NCBI GenBank assembly: GCA_003646935.1
Contig: QMLW01000121.1
Coordinates: 1-6,358, forward strand
Reading direction: 5' to 3'
DNA length: 6,358 bases
From: Deltaproteobacteria bacterium
GTDB taxonomy: Bacteria > Desulfobacterota > DSM-4660 > Desulfatiglandales > B25-G16
The position numbers and the translations under genes were made by a program. The number at the start of each line of letters is the position of its first letter. Within the stretch, counting starts at the first letter, position 1. This document shows positions 1-5,464 of the stretch, one piece after another. Below the pieces are notes generated by a model. The model was not told the DNA's origin. It worked only from the letters and a program-made list of their open reading frames with translations, and made no database searches.

Positions 1-626
1 CCTTAGGGGATGGCGAGCTCCACTACGAGACTATCGGTCGTGGGAAACCGAGAGGGATTTGCGGCTCCGGCCTCATTGACTGTCTCTACGAGCTCGTCAG
101 AAACCATATCATCGACGCGGAGGCGAAGTTCGTCCCCGCCGCCGATCAAGGGAGAGTGGTGGAAAAGGACGATGAACTGCAGTTCGTTATCGCCCCCGCT
201 GACCAAACCGAGACGGGCAGAGATATTGCCATTACCCAATCGGATATCAACAACCTCATTCGCTCGAAAGGGGCGGTATTTGCGGCAATCAAGTCCCTTA
301 TGGACTATGTGAGCTTGAGGTTTGAGGATATAGATACACTCTTTGTGGCAGGCGGTTTCGGCAGCTACCTGGACATCCCCAAGGCTATCGGAATCGGGCT
401 TCTACCGGACATCGATCCCGGAAGGGTGCGGTTTATCGGAAACAGCTCACTCATGGGTGCCCGCATGTGCCTGTTATCTACGCATAGTTTAGAACGTGCT
501 GCACAGATCGCAAAGAATATGACCAATATTGAGCTCTCCACCTATCAGCCCTTTATGGATGAATACGTGGCCGCCATGTTTCTGCCCCATACAGACAAAC
601 GGCTCTTTCCATCGGTGGATTACTGA
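1..626 (+). CDS. Reductive activator of corrinoid proteins (RACo/DUF4445 type), C-terminal part; 5' end outside window
   Basis: This is the last 207 residues of an open frame already running at the window edge (first whole codon at base 3), ending in TGA at 624-626. It matches the ASKHA-type C-terminal ATPase domain of RACo-like proteins. Visible motifs are the ICGSGLID loop (fragment residues 19-26), ITQSDI followed by a SKGA helix (around bases 228-260), and AGGFGSYLD with IGLLPD (bases 348-407), typical of acetate/sugar-kinase/Hsp70-fold nucleotide sites. In the family, a 2Fe-2S domain at the N-terminus and this ATPase together drive ATP-dependent reduction of inactive Co(II) corrinoid to Co(I) on methyltransferase corrinoid proteins in the cytoplasm. 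Full-length members are several hundred residues longer, so the ferredoxin-like part must lie upstream; its presence is inferred. The following DUF1638 gene and the ferredoxin further down fit such a locus. A start at base 156 would cut the domain and is not credible. Confidence 0.9.
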   Translation, partial: LGDGELHYETIGRGKPRGICGSGLIDCLYELVRNHIIDAEAKFVPAADQGRVVEKDDELQFVIAPADQTETGRDIAITQSDINNLIRSKGAVFAAIKSLMDYVSLRFEDIDTLFVAGGFGSYLDIPKAIGIGLLPDIDPGRVRFIGNSSLMGARMCLLSTHSLERAAQIAKNMTNIELSTYQPFMDEYVAAMFLPHTDKRLFPSVDY

Positions 627-693
627 GAACCATGGAAGGTAATTGTATGCCTGCCGATGCTTTGATCTCACTAGGTATGGGATAATCATTTTT

Positions 694-700
694 TAGGAGG
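694..700 (+). promoter_or_regulatory. Shine-Dalgarno site of the DUF1638 gene
   Basis: TAGGAGG ends seven bases before the ATG at 708. It fixes that start and indicates independent translation initiation after the 81-base gap behind the corrinoid activator gene. Confidence 0.8.
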
Positions 701-707
701 TTGAGGA

Positions 708-1358
708 ATGACACATACATCTTTTTCCGATATTGCCATTGTCTCCTGCGGCACCTTAACTCTGGAGCTAAACCACTTAAAGGAGGCCGGGTTTCTGGAC
801 GCCCGACAGATCCTATTTACTACCCCGGGGCTCCACGAGAGACCAAAAGAGCTGGAACGGCAGCTCGTCAAGCGGGTAGAGAGGGCCAAAGAGAAAGCAT
901 CCAAGGTCATTGTGGTCTATGGGGGCAAGTTCTGTTACGTAAACGGCGATGAACCAACGCGGACCATGAAGAGCATCATTGAGGAATTAGGGCCTGAGGT
1001 CGTGAGGATTCAGGCCACACACTGCATGGACATGCTGGCAAGTGAAGGAGAGCGCAAGAGCATTGCCCAGGAAATGGCCGGAGGCGAGAAGGTCTGGTGG
1101 ATGACGCCGGGCTGGATCAAGTTTCGACATGACGTGTTCAATGGTTGGGATAAGGGGCTGGCAAACGAGAACTTTCCCAGGCACACCGGTGGCGCAATTG
1201 TCCTGGATGGGATAGGGTATATGGATCGATACATGGCGGAGCAGCCGGAGGATCTTCTGGAGTATTCCGACTGGATGGGGATCCCCATTCAGCCCTATCC
1301 GATTACCCTGGATCGAATCAAATCCCTGCTCTCAGAGCAGGCGGCTGCCCTTTCGTGA
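708..1358 (+). CDS. DUF1638 family protein, function unknown, corrinoid-locus associated
   Basis: A 216-residue cytoplasmic protein with no signal peptide or membrane segment. It follows the pattern I associate with DUF1638: CGTL near the N-terminus (residues 14-17), an H-x-x-P-x-x-L segment (LHERPKEL, from His43), YGGKFC (71-76), THCMDML (104-110) and a WWMTPGW block (130-136). The conserved Cys14, Cys76 and Cys106, with His43 and His105, could form a metal or cofactor site, but that is my inference. The family has no established biochemical role that I can cite. It is often found beside corrinoid methyltransferases and their activators, which is the case here because the preceding gene is a RACo-type activator. 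The start at 708 is set by the ribosome binding site at 694-700. Family membership is fairly secure; function is open. Confidence 0.85.
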   Translation: MTHTSFSDIAIVSCGTLTLELNHLKEAGFLDARQILFTTPGLHERPKELERQLVKRVERAKEKASKVIVVYGGKFCYVNGDEPTRTMKSIIEELGPEVVRIQATHCMDMLASEGERKSIAQEMAGGEKVWWMTPGWIKFRHDVFNGWDKGLANENFPRHTGGAIVLDGIGYMDRYMAEQPEDLLEYSDWMGIPIQPYPITLDRIKSLLSEQAAALS

Positions 1359-1401
1359 GCTGTATCTTTGGCCGTTTTTTCGGGTAAGGGGAAATAGATA
1401 C

Positions 1402-1509
1402 ATGGGAATGTCCACGCTGATAGGGAAAAAAGCATACAAACATATTGAGCCCAATCTAGAAGGGCCCGAGGGGGAAGGCATTTCGCTATGGGCAGGGAAG
1501 AAGCGTTAG
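1402..1509 (+). CDS. Possible 35-aa small protein (uncertain)
   Basis: A short open frame starts at ATG 1402, ten bases after a moderate AAGGGG, and ends in TAG at 1507-1509. The peptide begins MGMSTLIGKKAYKHIE, is basic at its N-terminus and Gly/Glu-rich in the middle, and has no recognisable domain. Its 3' end overlaps the first 22 bases of the coiled-coil gene in another frame. It would fill the otherwise empty 129-base gap behind the DUF1638 gene and could act as a leader whose translation couples to the next gene. Frames of this length arise readily by chance, so it is recorded as a candidate only. Confidence 0.2.
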   Translation: MGMSTLIGKKAYKHIEPNLEGPEGEGISLWAGKKR

Positions 1510-1697
1510 AAAAAGAGATAGAGACACTCAAGGCACAATTGAGAGAGCGAGAAGCCTCGCTTCCCGCGCATTCCGTGCGACCGGAACAGTTACTCGCCAT
1601 TGATGAGCTAGAGACGAGTATAAGCGAGAAGAAGAGGGAATTAGAGCGGATGTATCAGAAGGCAGCCGATGGAAGCACAGCAAAAGAAAGGGACTGA
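1488..1697 (+). CDS. Small coiled-coil protein, hypothetical
   Basis: A 69-residue, highly charged protein made almost entirely of Glu, Lys, Arg, Leu and Ala, with two predicted helical segments: roughly residues 4-24 (EALEKEIETLKAQLRERE) and 33-58 (EQLLAIDELETSISEKKREL). They are separated by a Pro-containing break (LPAHSVRPE), so an antiparallel helical hairpin is plausible. A purine-rich GGGGAAGG at 1471-1478, nine bases upstream, supports the start at 1488. It contains no cysteine and no enzyme motif, so a scaffold or adaptor role is the most that can be inferred. Its last 29 bases overlap the next gene if that starts at 1669. The short length and overlap also allow this to be the N-terminal piece of a longer, frameshifted protein. 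I do not recognise a family. Confidence 0.6.
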   Translation: MGREEALEKEIETLKAQLREREASLPAHSVRPEQLLAIDELETSISEKKRELERMYQKAADGSTAKERD

Positions 1698-2322
1698 GGA
1701 TCTAGAAAGGGCTATGAGTGGGATTGTTGGTCGCGGCCCGATCACCGGCAAACTATCTCAGGTACTTGCGTTTGCCGCTGTAAGGGGTACCGTCTCTTAT
1801 CAGGAGATAAAGGAGATTATCAAGGATGATCCAGAGGACGTTCTTCTTCTGGCTGACCAATGGAGATTCCTTCTGCCAACGAGTACGGCAAAGAGCGCAA
1901 GCTGGGAGGATCGGTTGTTATTGCTGAAAGACGGAGAGGTATATGAGATCCCCCATATAGTAAGATATTTTGTACAAGACGGTCTTCATGAAGGAAGATG
2001 GGATCTTGAAAAGGCGGTAGGTAAGCTCTTTAATGAATTGGGGGATCCAGACTGGGAAAAGATTCCTGCACTGGTGAGGGGCATTGCCGGAGAGGCTGTT
2101 AATCATACCATTACCGGCAATCAAATACGGATGATCTGCCTTCAGCTCGGTCTCGGCAATAGAGTAGATGGCCTCATAGCCGAGCTAAAGGGAGCAGGTA
2201 TTATAAGCCCGAGGTTGAGCTCTATTCCGGAGGTGATCAGGGAAGGATCGCCGATCTATGAGCTGAATCCATCGGTGGCTCTCGTGCACCGTGAAGAGCT
2301 GCGGTTACCACCGTGGAAATAG
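1669..2322 (+). CDS. Conserved-looking hypothetical protein, possibly with winged-helix-like folds
   Basis: A 217-residue soluble protein that I do not recognise. Around residues 29-70 a helix-rich stretch (VSYQEIKEII followed by LLADQWRFLLP) resembles a winged-helix segment. Near the C-terminus, residues 150-200 (NQIRMICLQL, then GLIAELKGAGIISPRL and SPIYELNPSV) have the rhythm of a second winged helix with its wing. The middle (91-140) is amphipathic helix. This is pattern reading, not a family match, and no catalytic motif or cysteine pair is seen. ATG 1669 has AGAAGG six bases upstream but overlaps the previous gene by 29 bases. Met16 at 1714 would leave a 16-base gap and begins MSGIVGRGP, but its purine-rich upstream is poorly spaced. 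It sits between corrinoid-activation genes and a ferredoxin, so a local regulatory or assembly role is conceivable. Confidence 0.7.
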   Translation: MEAQQKKGTEDLERAMSGIVGRGPITGKLSQVLAFAAVRGTVSYQEIKEIIKDDPEDVLLLADQWRFLLPTSTAKSASWEDRLLLLKDGEVYEIPHIVRYFVQDGLHEGRWDLEKAVGKLFNELGDPDWEKIPALVRGIAGEAVNHTITGNQIRMICLQLGLGNRVDGLIAELKGAGIISPRLSSIPEVIREGSPIYELNPSVALVHREELRLPPWK

Positions 2323-2371
2323 GGAGCTGCTATGCAGGAAAATGGGCTAGGATAACCAATCACTTCCCTGT

Positions 2372-2380
2372 AAAGGAGGG
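2372..2380 (+). promoter_or_regulatory. Strong Shine-Dalgarno site of the ferredoxin gene
   Basis: AAAGGAGGG lies six bases before ATG 2387, close to the ideal anti-16S match, and fixes the ferredoxin start after the 64-base gap. Confidence 0.85.
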
Positions 2381-2386
2381 ATAGAC

Positions 2387-2758
2387 ATGCCGTGGGTGGC
2401 AGAGGATATGTGTATTGGCTGTGGGATATGCGTTGAAGAATGCCCCGTAGATGCCATAGTGATGGAAGATGAGATAGCGAAAATCCACATGAGTGATTGC
2501 ATCCACTGCGGCAAGTGCCACGATGTTTGTGATCAGCAAGCAGTACGACATGATAGCGAAAAGGTGCCCGATGAAGTGAAAGCGAATGTAGCAGAGACAA
2601 TGTCTTTTATGGAGGCCTGCGAACGATATCTCGGCGATGCTGAGGAGCGGCAGAAATGTCTTAACCGCATGATAAAGCATTTTAACAAGGAACGGATGGT
2701 TGCGGAGAAGACAATAGAAGAGCTTGAATTGCTTAGAAATCATAACAGAAGAACATAA
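2387..2758 (+). CDS. 2[4Fe-4S] ferredoxin with helical C-terminal extension
   Basis: A 123-residue protein. Residues 9-19 give C-x2-C-x2-C-x3-C-P (Cys9, 12, 15, 19) and residues 38-48 give the second C-x2-C-x2-C-x3-C set (Cys38, 41, 44, 48), the pattern of a clostridial-type two-cluster ferredoxin. Classical members end near residue 55-60. Here a 65-residue charged helical tail follows, with two more cysteines (Cys78 in EACERYL, Cys91 in QKCLNRM) that do not form a standard cluster motif. The core carries low-potential electrons in the cytoplasm. Given the RACo-type activator and DUF1638 genes upstream, it may donate electrons for corrinoid reactivation, with the tail as a docking segment; that is inference. 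The second cluster's proline is absent (CDQQAV). Start set by the ribosome binding site at 2372-2380. Confidence 0.9.
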   Translation: MPWVAEDMCIGCGICVEECPVDAIVMEDEIAKIHMSDCIHCGKCHDVCDQQAVRHDSEKVPDEVKANVAETMSFMEACERYLGDAEERQKCLNRMIKHFNKERMVAEKTIEELELLRNHNRRT

Positions 2759-2770
2759 AAGAACTCTTCA

Positions 2771-2818
2771 TGTCTAGAAGACACTGTGATTTATCCTATC
2801 GGGATTGACCACATGTGG
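2771..2818. promoter_or_regulatory. Intergenic palindromes, possible operator region before transporter gene (weak)
   Basis: The 89-base gap between ferredoxin and transporter contains TGTCT-aga-AGACA (2771-2783) and a perfect 10-base palindrome CCACATGTGG (2809-2818). The latter overlaps TTGACC (2805-2810), a five-of-six match to a -35 box. No good -10 box lies at the right spacing (CGTAAG at 2828-2833 matches three of six), so promoter status is doubtful. No T-run follows either repeat, so no intrinsic terminator is supported. Confidence 0.2.
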
Positions 2819-2847
2819 CTTCCCAAGCGTAAGGGCATTAGTTCTGG

Positions 2848-4188
2848 ATGGTAATGGAAAAACATCATGAAATCGGAATAGGTGATCCTTTAATAGGATA
2901 CCATGGATCGCCTTTGGAATCACAGAACAGGCTGAGATGGAATTTTCTAATGGGCATGGTCTACGGGGCCTTTTTTAACGGCGGGTTGGCCTTTAGTGAT
3001 CCCAGCACGGTGCTGCCCGTATTTTTGGGTAGTTTTACCGATTCGAAAACCCTCATAGGACTATCGGCCGCTGTAATGAGCACGTTTGGCGGTATCGGAA
3101 GTCTCTTGCCTCAATTGTTTGTAGCCAGCAAGTTGGAGAGCAGGGTTTCCAAGAGGCCTTTATTGCGGGCGGCGATCAGTGTTCGGGCGATATGCTGGGG
3201 CCTTCTTGCATTAATTACCTATTGGTTTGGTTTGTCGCACCCATTGGGCATCATTGTAGCGCTCCTGTTTCTCCTCACTTTGTTCACGTTTATGGGCGGG
3301 ATAGCAGTAGTGCCGTTCTATGATATATGGGCAAAGGCTATACCCGCGCATATAAGAGGAAGGTTTTTTGGGTATCTCCAACTACTTGGTGGGATTCTTG
3401 CTATAGGATCGGGATTGGTTGTCAGATACATACTGAGTCACAGGGAGATTGCCTTCCCTACCAACTATGCAGTTCTTTTTTTATTTTCGTTTATCTTTAT
3501 CGGTATCTCTTATCTTGCCTTGGGTTCCGTAAAGGAGCCAACGGGTGAAGTATATACCGGGCAATTGCCGTTTGAAGAATTTCTTAAGAAGGCATTTCAT
3601 ATACTGAGATACGATGATAACTATAAGATGTTTCTATTAGTCCAAATATTTGGTGGTGCTATGACCTTGGCGTTACCTTTCTATGTGGTGTATGCCAGGG
3701 ATGTCTTGGGTATAACCTTGGGAATGGTAGGTATATTTATCTCAGCGCAGATGTTAGGCAGTGTCATATCCAATCTCCTGTGGGGTTATCTCTCCGATTT
3801 TGTCGGGAACAAAAAGGTTATTCAAACAAGTATATGTTTGGGTTTGATGGCTCCATTGATTGCCCTCATCACACCTGCCCATTTATCAGCTTTATTTATC
3901 CCCCTGTTCGTATTGATCGGGTTTTCTATGACGGGTCAAATGATTGGAAATACAAACTTTCTGCTTGATATCTCTCCGCCGAAGGATCGGCCCACGTATA
4001 TAAGCCTGAGGGGTACCCTACGGTTTCCCGTAATGATATTCCCCCTGATCGGCGGGATATTAGTTCAGCACATATCCTACGGCTTTCTTTTTATGGTCAC
4101 GATTGTAAGTGTATTATATGGTTTTATTTTAAGCTTTCGGCTCCATGAACCTAGAGAGGGGGAGCCTGTTATGGGGATGAAATCATGA
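2848..4188 (+). CDS. Major facilitator superfamily (MFS) transporter
   Basis: A 446-residue integral membrane protein with about twelve hydrophobic helices (roughly residues 31-50, 66-92, 107-127, 133-155, 173-195, 206-226, 261-283, 290-313, 324-342, 345-365, 393-408, 411-431) and a longer cytoplasmic loop near 228-260, the 6+6 arrangement of MFS carriers. GYLSDFVGNKK (313-323) is the motif-A type loop between helices 8 and 9, and the IRGRFFG segment (169-175) is typical of the loop before helix 5. The first 30 residues are hydrophilic and there is no cleavable signal. Substrate cannot be read from sequence. An in-frame stop at 2839-2841 limits the start to ATG 2848 or 2854, both with poor ribosome binding sites. 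Base composition is more A+T-rich than the later genes. The stop overlaps the DUF1684 start, suggesting co-expression. Confidence 0.88.
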   Translation: MVMEKHHEIGIGDPLIGYHGSPLESQNRLRWNFLMGMVYGAFFNGGLAFSDPSTVLPVFLGSFTDSKTLIGLSAAVMSTFGGIGSLLPQLFVASKLESRVSKRPLLRAAISVRAICWGLLALITYWFGLSHPLGIIVALLFLLTLFTFMGGIAVVPFYDIWAKAIPAHIRGRFFGYLQLLGGILAIGSGLVVRYILSHREIAFPTNYAVLFLFSFIFIGISYLALGSVKEPTGEVYTGQLPFEEFLKKAFHILRYDDNYKMFLLVQIFGGAMTLALPFYVVYARDVLGITLGMVGIFISAQMLGSVISNLLWGYLSDFVGNKKVIQTSICLGLMAPLIALITPAHLSALFIPLFVLIGFSMTGQMIGNTNFLLDISPPKDRPTYISLRGTLRFPVMIFPLIGGILVQHISYGFLFMVTIVSVLYGFILSFRLHEPREGEPVMGMKS

Positions 4189-4742
4189 TGGAAGCCTCTG
4201 AATTGATAGAACAGTACCGGCAAGAACGCGAACAGAAGGACAGATTCTTCAAGGTGCATCCTCAGTCACCGATTCCCTTTGAGGAGCGGAGCAGTTTTCA
4301 AGGACTTGACTACTATCCCCCGGACCCAAGCAGTCGATTCGAGCTTGACCTCCATCAGCACAGCGATAAGCAGGTGATCCAGATCGAGGATACCGGTGGA
4401 ACTATGCGAGACATGATACGATGGGGAGAATTTCGTTTTCAAATAGCTGATGCGGAGTGCACGCTTCAGGCATATAAGAGCGACCCCTATGAGGAGCGAT
4501 TGTTCATACCGTTTAAGGATGCTACCAGCGGCAAGGAGACCTATGGAGCGGGGCGCTACCTGGATCTTGATTATCAGAGAGATCGAACGCCTGAAGGGAA
4601 ATGGATCCTTGACCTGAATATGGCATATAATCCATGGTGTGCCTATAGTTCGAACTATGTGTGTCCCTTTGTGCCTCCGGAGAATTGGCTGAAGGTGCCC
4701 GTATATGCCGGTGAGAGGGATTATCATAGTAAAAAAGGCTAA
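4185..4742 (+). CDS. DUF1684 family protein
   Basis: A 185-residue soluble protein with the DUF1684 signature: a helical, charged N-terminus with REQKDRFF (15-22), FQGLDYYPP (38-46), then the core LFIPFKDATSG and ETYGAGRYLDL (106-128), and the C-terminal LDLNMAYNPWCAYS and YVCPFVPPENW (142-168). The conserved Tyr, Gly, Asn and Cys residues of these blocks are all present. The family's biochemical role is not established. Length is at the short end but complete: no signal peptide or membrane helix is seen. ATG 4185 shares ATGA with the transporter stop, and a second in-frame ATG follows at 4188, so translational coupling is likely with either start. The pairing with a transporter hints at handling of the transported compound, but that is inference. 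Confidence 0.85.
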   Translation: MMEASELIEQYRQEREQKDRFFKVHPQSPIPFEERSSFQGLDYYPPDPSSRFELDLHQHSDKQVIQIEDTGGTMRDMIRWGEFRFQIADAECTLQAYKSDPYEERLFIPFKDATSGKETYGAGRYLDLDYQRDRTPEGKWILDLNMAYNPWCAYSSNYVCPFVPPENWLKVPVYAGERDYHSKKG

Positions 4743-4787
4743 TTGCTTCAAACAAGGCAAGAACGGCTTAGTCAGTGAGAAAATGCG

Positions 4788-4795
4788 AAAGGAGG
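4788..4795 (+). promoter_or_regulatory. Shine-Dalgarno site of the zinc-ribbon gene
   Basis: AAAGGAGG, eight bases before ATG 4804, selects this frame over the overlapping frame that opens at 4775, which has no comparable site. Confidence 0.8.
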
Positions 4796-4803
4796 CGATT
4801 TAA

Positions 4804-5019
4804 ATGCCAAGAGGAGACGGTACAGGTCCACGAGGGCAAGGCCCCGGAACAGGCAGGGGCCTTGGACGAGGCGGCGGCCGTGGCAGGATGGGCGGCAGTG
4901 GAGCTGGTGTGGGTGGAGAGTGCGTCTGCCCCAATTGCGGCTACAGGACTACCCATCAGGCAGGTTCCCCCTGCTACAAGATTCAGTGTCCTAAATGTGG
5001 GGCACCAATGACACGGTAG
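4804..5019 (+). CDS. Gly/Arg-rich MPRGDGTGP-type small zinc-ribbon protein
   Basis: A 71-residue protein in two parts. Residues 1-38 are a low-complexity Gly/Arg stretch opening with MPRGDGTGP and GTGRGLGRGGG, a start shared by a group of small proteins common in anaerobes (DUF5320-like). Residues 39-71 are a cysteine-rich module: Cys40-x-Cys42-Pro-x-Cys45-Gly, Cys57, and Cys62-Pro-x-Cys65-Gly, with His51 between them, suited to binding one zinc or iron as a zinc ribbon or rubredoxin-like knuckle. The basic disordered arm could bind nucleic acid or a partner protein. No function is established that I can cite. Relatives with the same opening often occur near nitrogenase-cofactor-like (NifX/NifB-type) or Mrp-type iron-sulfur genes; none of those is in this window. 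The strong ribosome binding site supports expression. Confidence 0.8.
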   Translation: MPRGDGTGPRGQGPGTGRGLGRGGGRGRMGGSGAGVGGECVCPNCGYRTTHQAGSPCYKIQCPKCGAPMTR

Positions 5020-5037
5020 GCACCCTATACAGTCTAG

Positions 5038-5074
5038 CCTGGCCATTTTGTGTCTTAAGCAAGGCATGGCCAGG
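5038..5074. repeat. Perfect 9-bp inverted repeat (RNA hairpin or operator) upstream of the 58-aa gene
   Basis: CCTGGCCAT at 5038-5046 is exactly complementary to ATGGCCAGG at 5066-5074, with a 19-base spacer containing CTTAAG. The right arm ends four bases before the AGGAG ribosome binding site (5079-5083). The stem is GC-rich (six of nine pairs) but no T-run follows, so an intrinsic terminator is unlikely. A processing or translational-control hairpin, or a dimeric protein's binding site, is more plausible. Confidence 0.55.
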
Positions 5075-5092
5075 GGAGAGGAGAACTGCGCA

Positions 5093-5269
5093 ATGGCAAA
5101 TGTGGTACTTGAGTTTTCTCATGAGGAGGCCATGAGGATCGAGGCGATACTCATGGACAGCGATGCCGAAGAGGCACTGCGTTTTTTACAAGAGGTCATC
5201 AAACCGAAGATACGCTCAAAACGGTCCAATGAGCTGGATATGGGTAAATCAACTGGTATTATGACCTGA
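5093..5269 (+). CDS. 58-aa hypothetical protein
   Basis: A small soluble protein with an acidic helical body (FSHEEAMRIEAILMDSDAEEALRFLQEVI) and a basic tail (KPKIRSKRSNELDMGKS). There is no cysteine, signal or membrane segment, and I do not recognise the family. ATG 5093 is chosen because AGGAG (5079-5083) lies nine bases upstream. In-frame ATGs at 5048 and 5066 would give 73 or 67 residues, but they fall within the inverted repeat or its loop and lack a ribosome binding site. It follows the zinc-ribbon gene by 73 bases in the same direction and may share its transcript, with the intervening hairpin modulating it. The acidic-helix/basic-tail layout could suit a small binding partner; this is a guess. 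Confidence 0.6.
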   Translation: MANVVLEFSHEEAMRIEAILMDSDAEEALRFLQEVIKPKIRSKRSNELDMGKSTGIMT

Positions 5270-5464
5270 TTAAAAGTGTAAAGCTCTCACATATTCCATT
5301 GTCTTCTTAGGAGAGAGAATCCACTGTCAGACATATGGATTGATAAGCTGTATGACAATCAAAAGGGTTATTGCGCTCGATTAGATATGCACGTGGTGAT
5401 AGTACTATAAAAAACCATCAAAAAAATGCACAAAGAAATGATATTGAATGAGAAAGGAGCAACC
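5270..5464 (+). other. 195-base gene-free leader region before the redox/chaperonin genes
   Basis: No supported gene is seen here. The stretch is A+T-rich and must carry whatever promoter drives the downstream pair. TATAAA at 5406-5411 could be a -10 box but has no matching -35 at 16-18 bases, so no promoter is called. Only short imperfect complementarities occur (for example ATTGTC 5298-5303 with GACAAT 5354-5359). No CIRCE-type heat-shock operator is visible. The last part carries AAAGGAG at 5453-5459, five bases before ATG 5465, which decides the start of the next gene. Confidence 0.5.

Noticed and set aside
662..686. Possible promoter before the DUF1638 gene (TTGATC and GATAAT)
   Set aside because: The boxes are only 13 bases apart, too close for a standard sigma-70-type promoter.
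1370..1383. CCG-TTTTTT-CGG resembling a terminator
   Set aside because: The stem is only three pairs with the T-run in the loop rather than after a stem, so it is not a working intrinsic terminator.
2256..2743. Two long minus-strand open frames opposite the ferredoxin gene
   Set aside because: They mirror the clear ferredoxin with its eight cluster cysteines, have no ribosome binding site and show no recognisable domain.
4266..4760. A 164-codon minus-strand open frame
   Set aside because: It lies antisense to the well-supported DUF1684 gene and its translation shows no family motif.
4775..5011. Plus-strand frame of 78 codons overlapping the zinc-ribbon gene
   Set aside because: The strong ribosome binding site and Cys motifs belong to the other frame; this one is an Ala/Val-rich shadow of the Gly/Arg repeats.
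5426..5464. Upstream start for the thioredoxin-like/glutaredoxin gene
   Set aside because: No ribosome binding site precedes it, the added residues are not part of the fold, and AAAGGAG points to 5465.
5270..5464. CIRCE-type heat-shock operator expected before a groES operon
   Set aside because: I looked for TTAGCACTC-N9-GAGTGCTAA or a close variant and did not find one.
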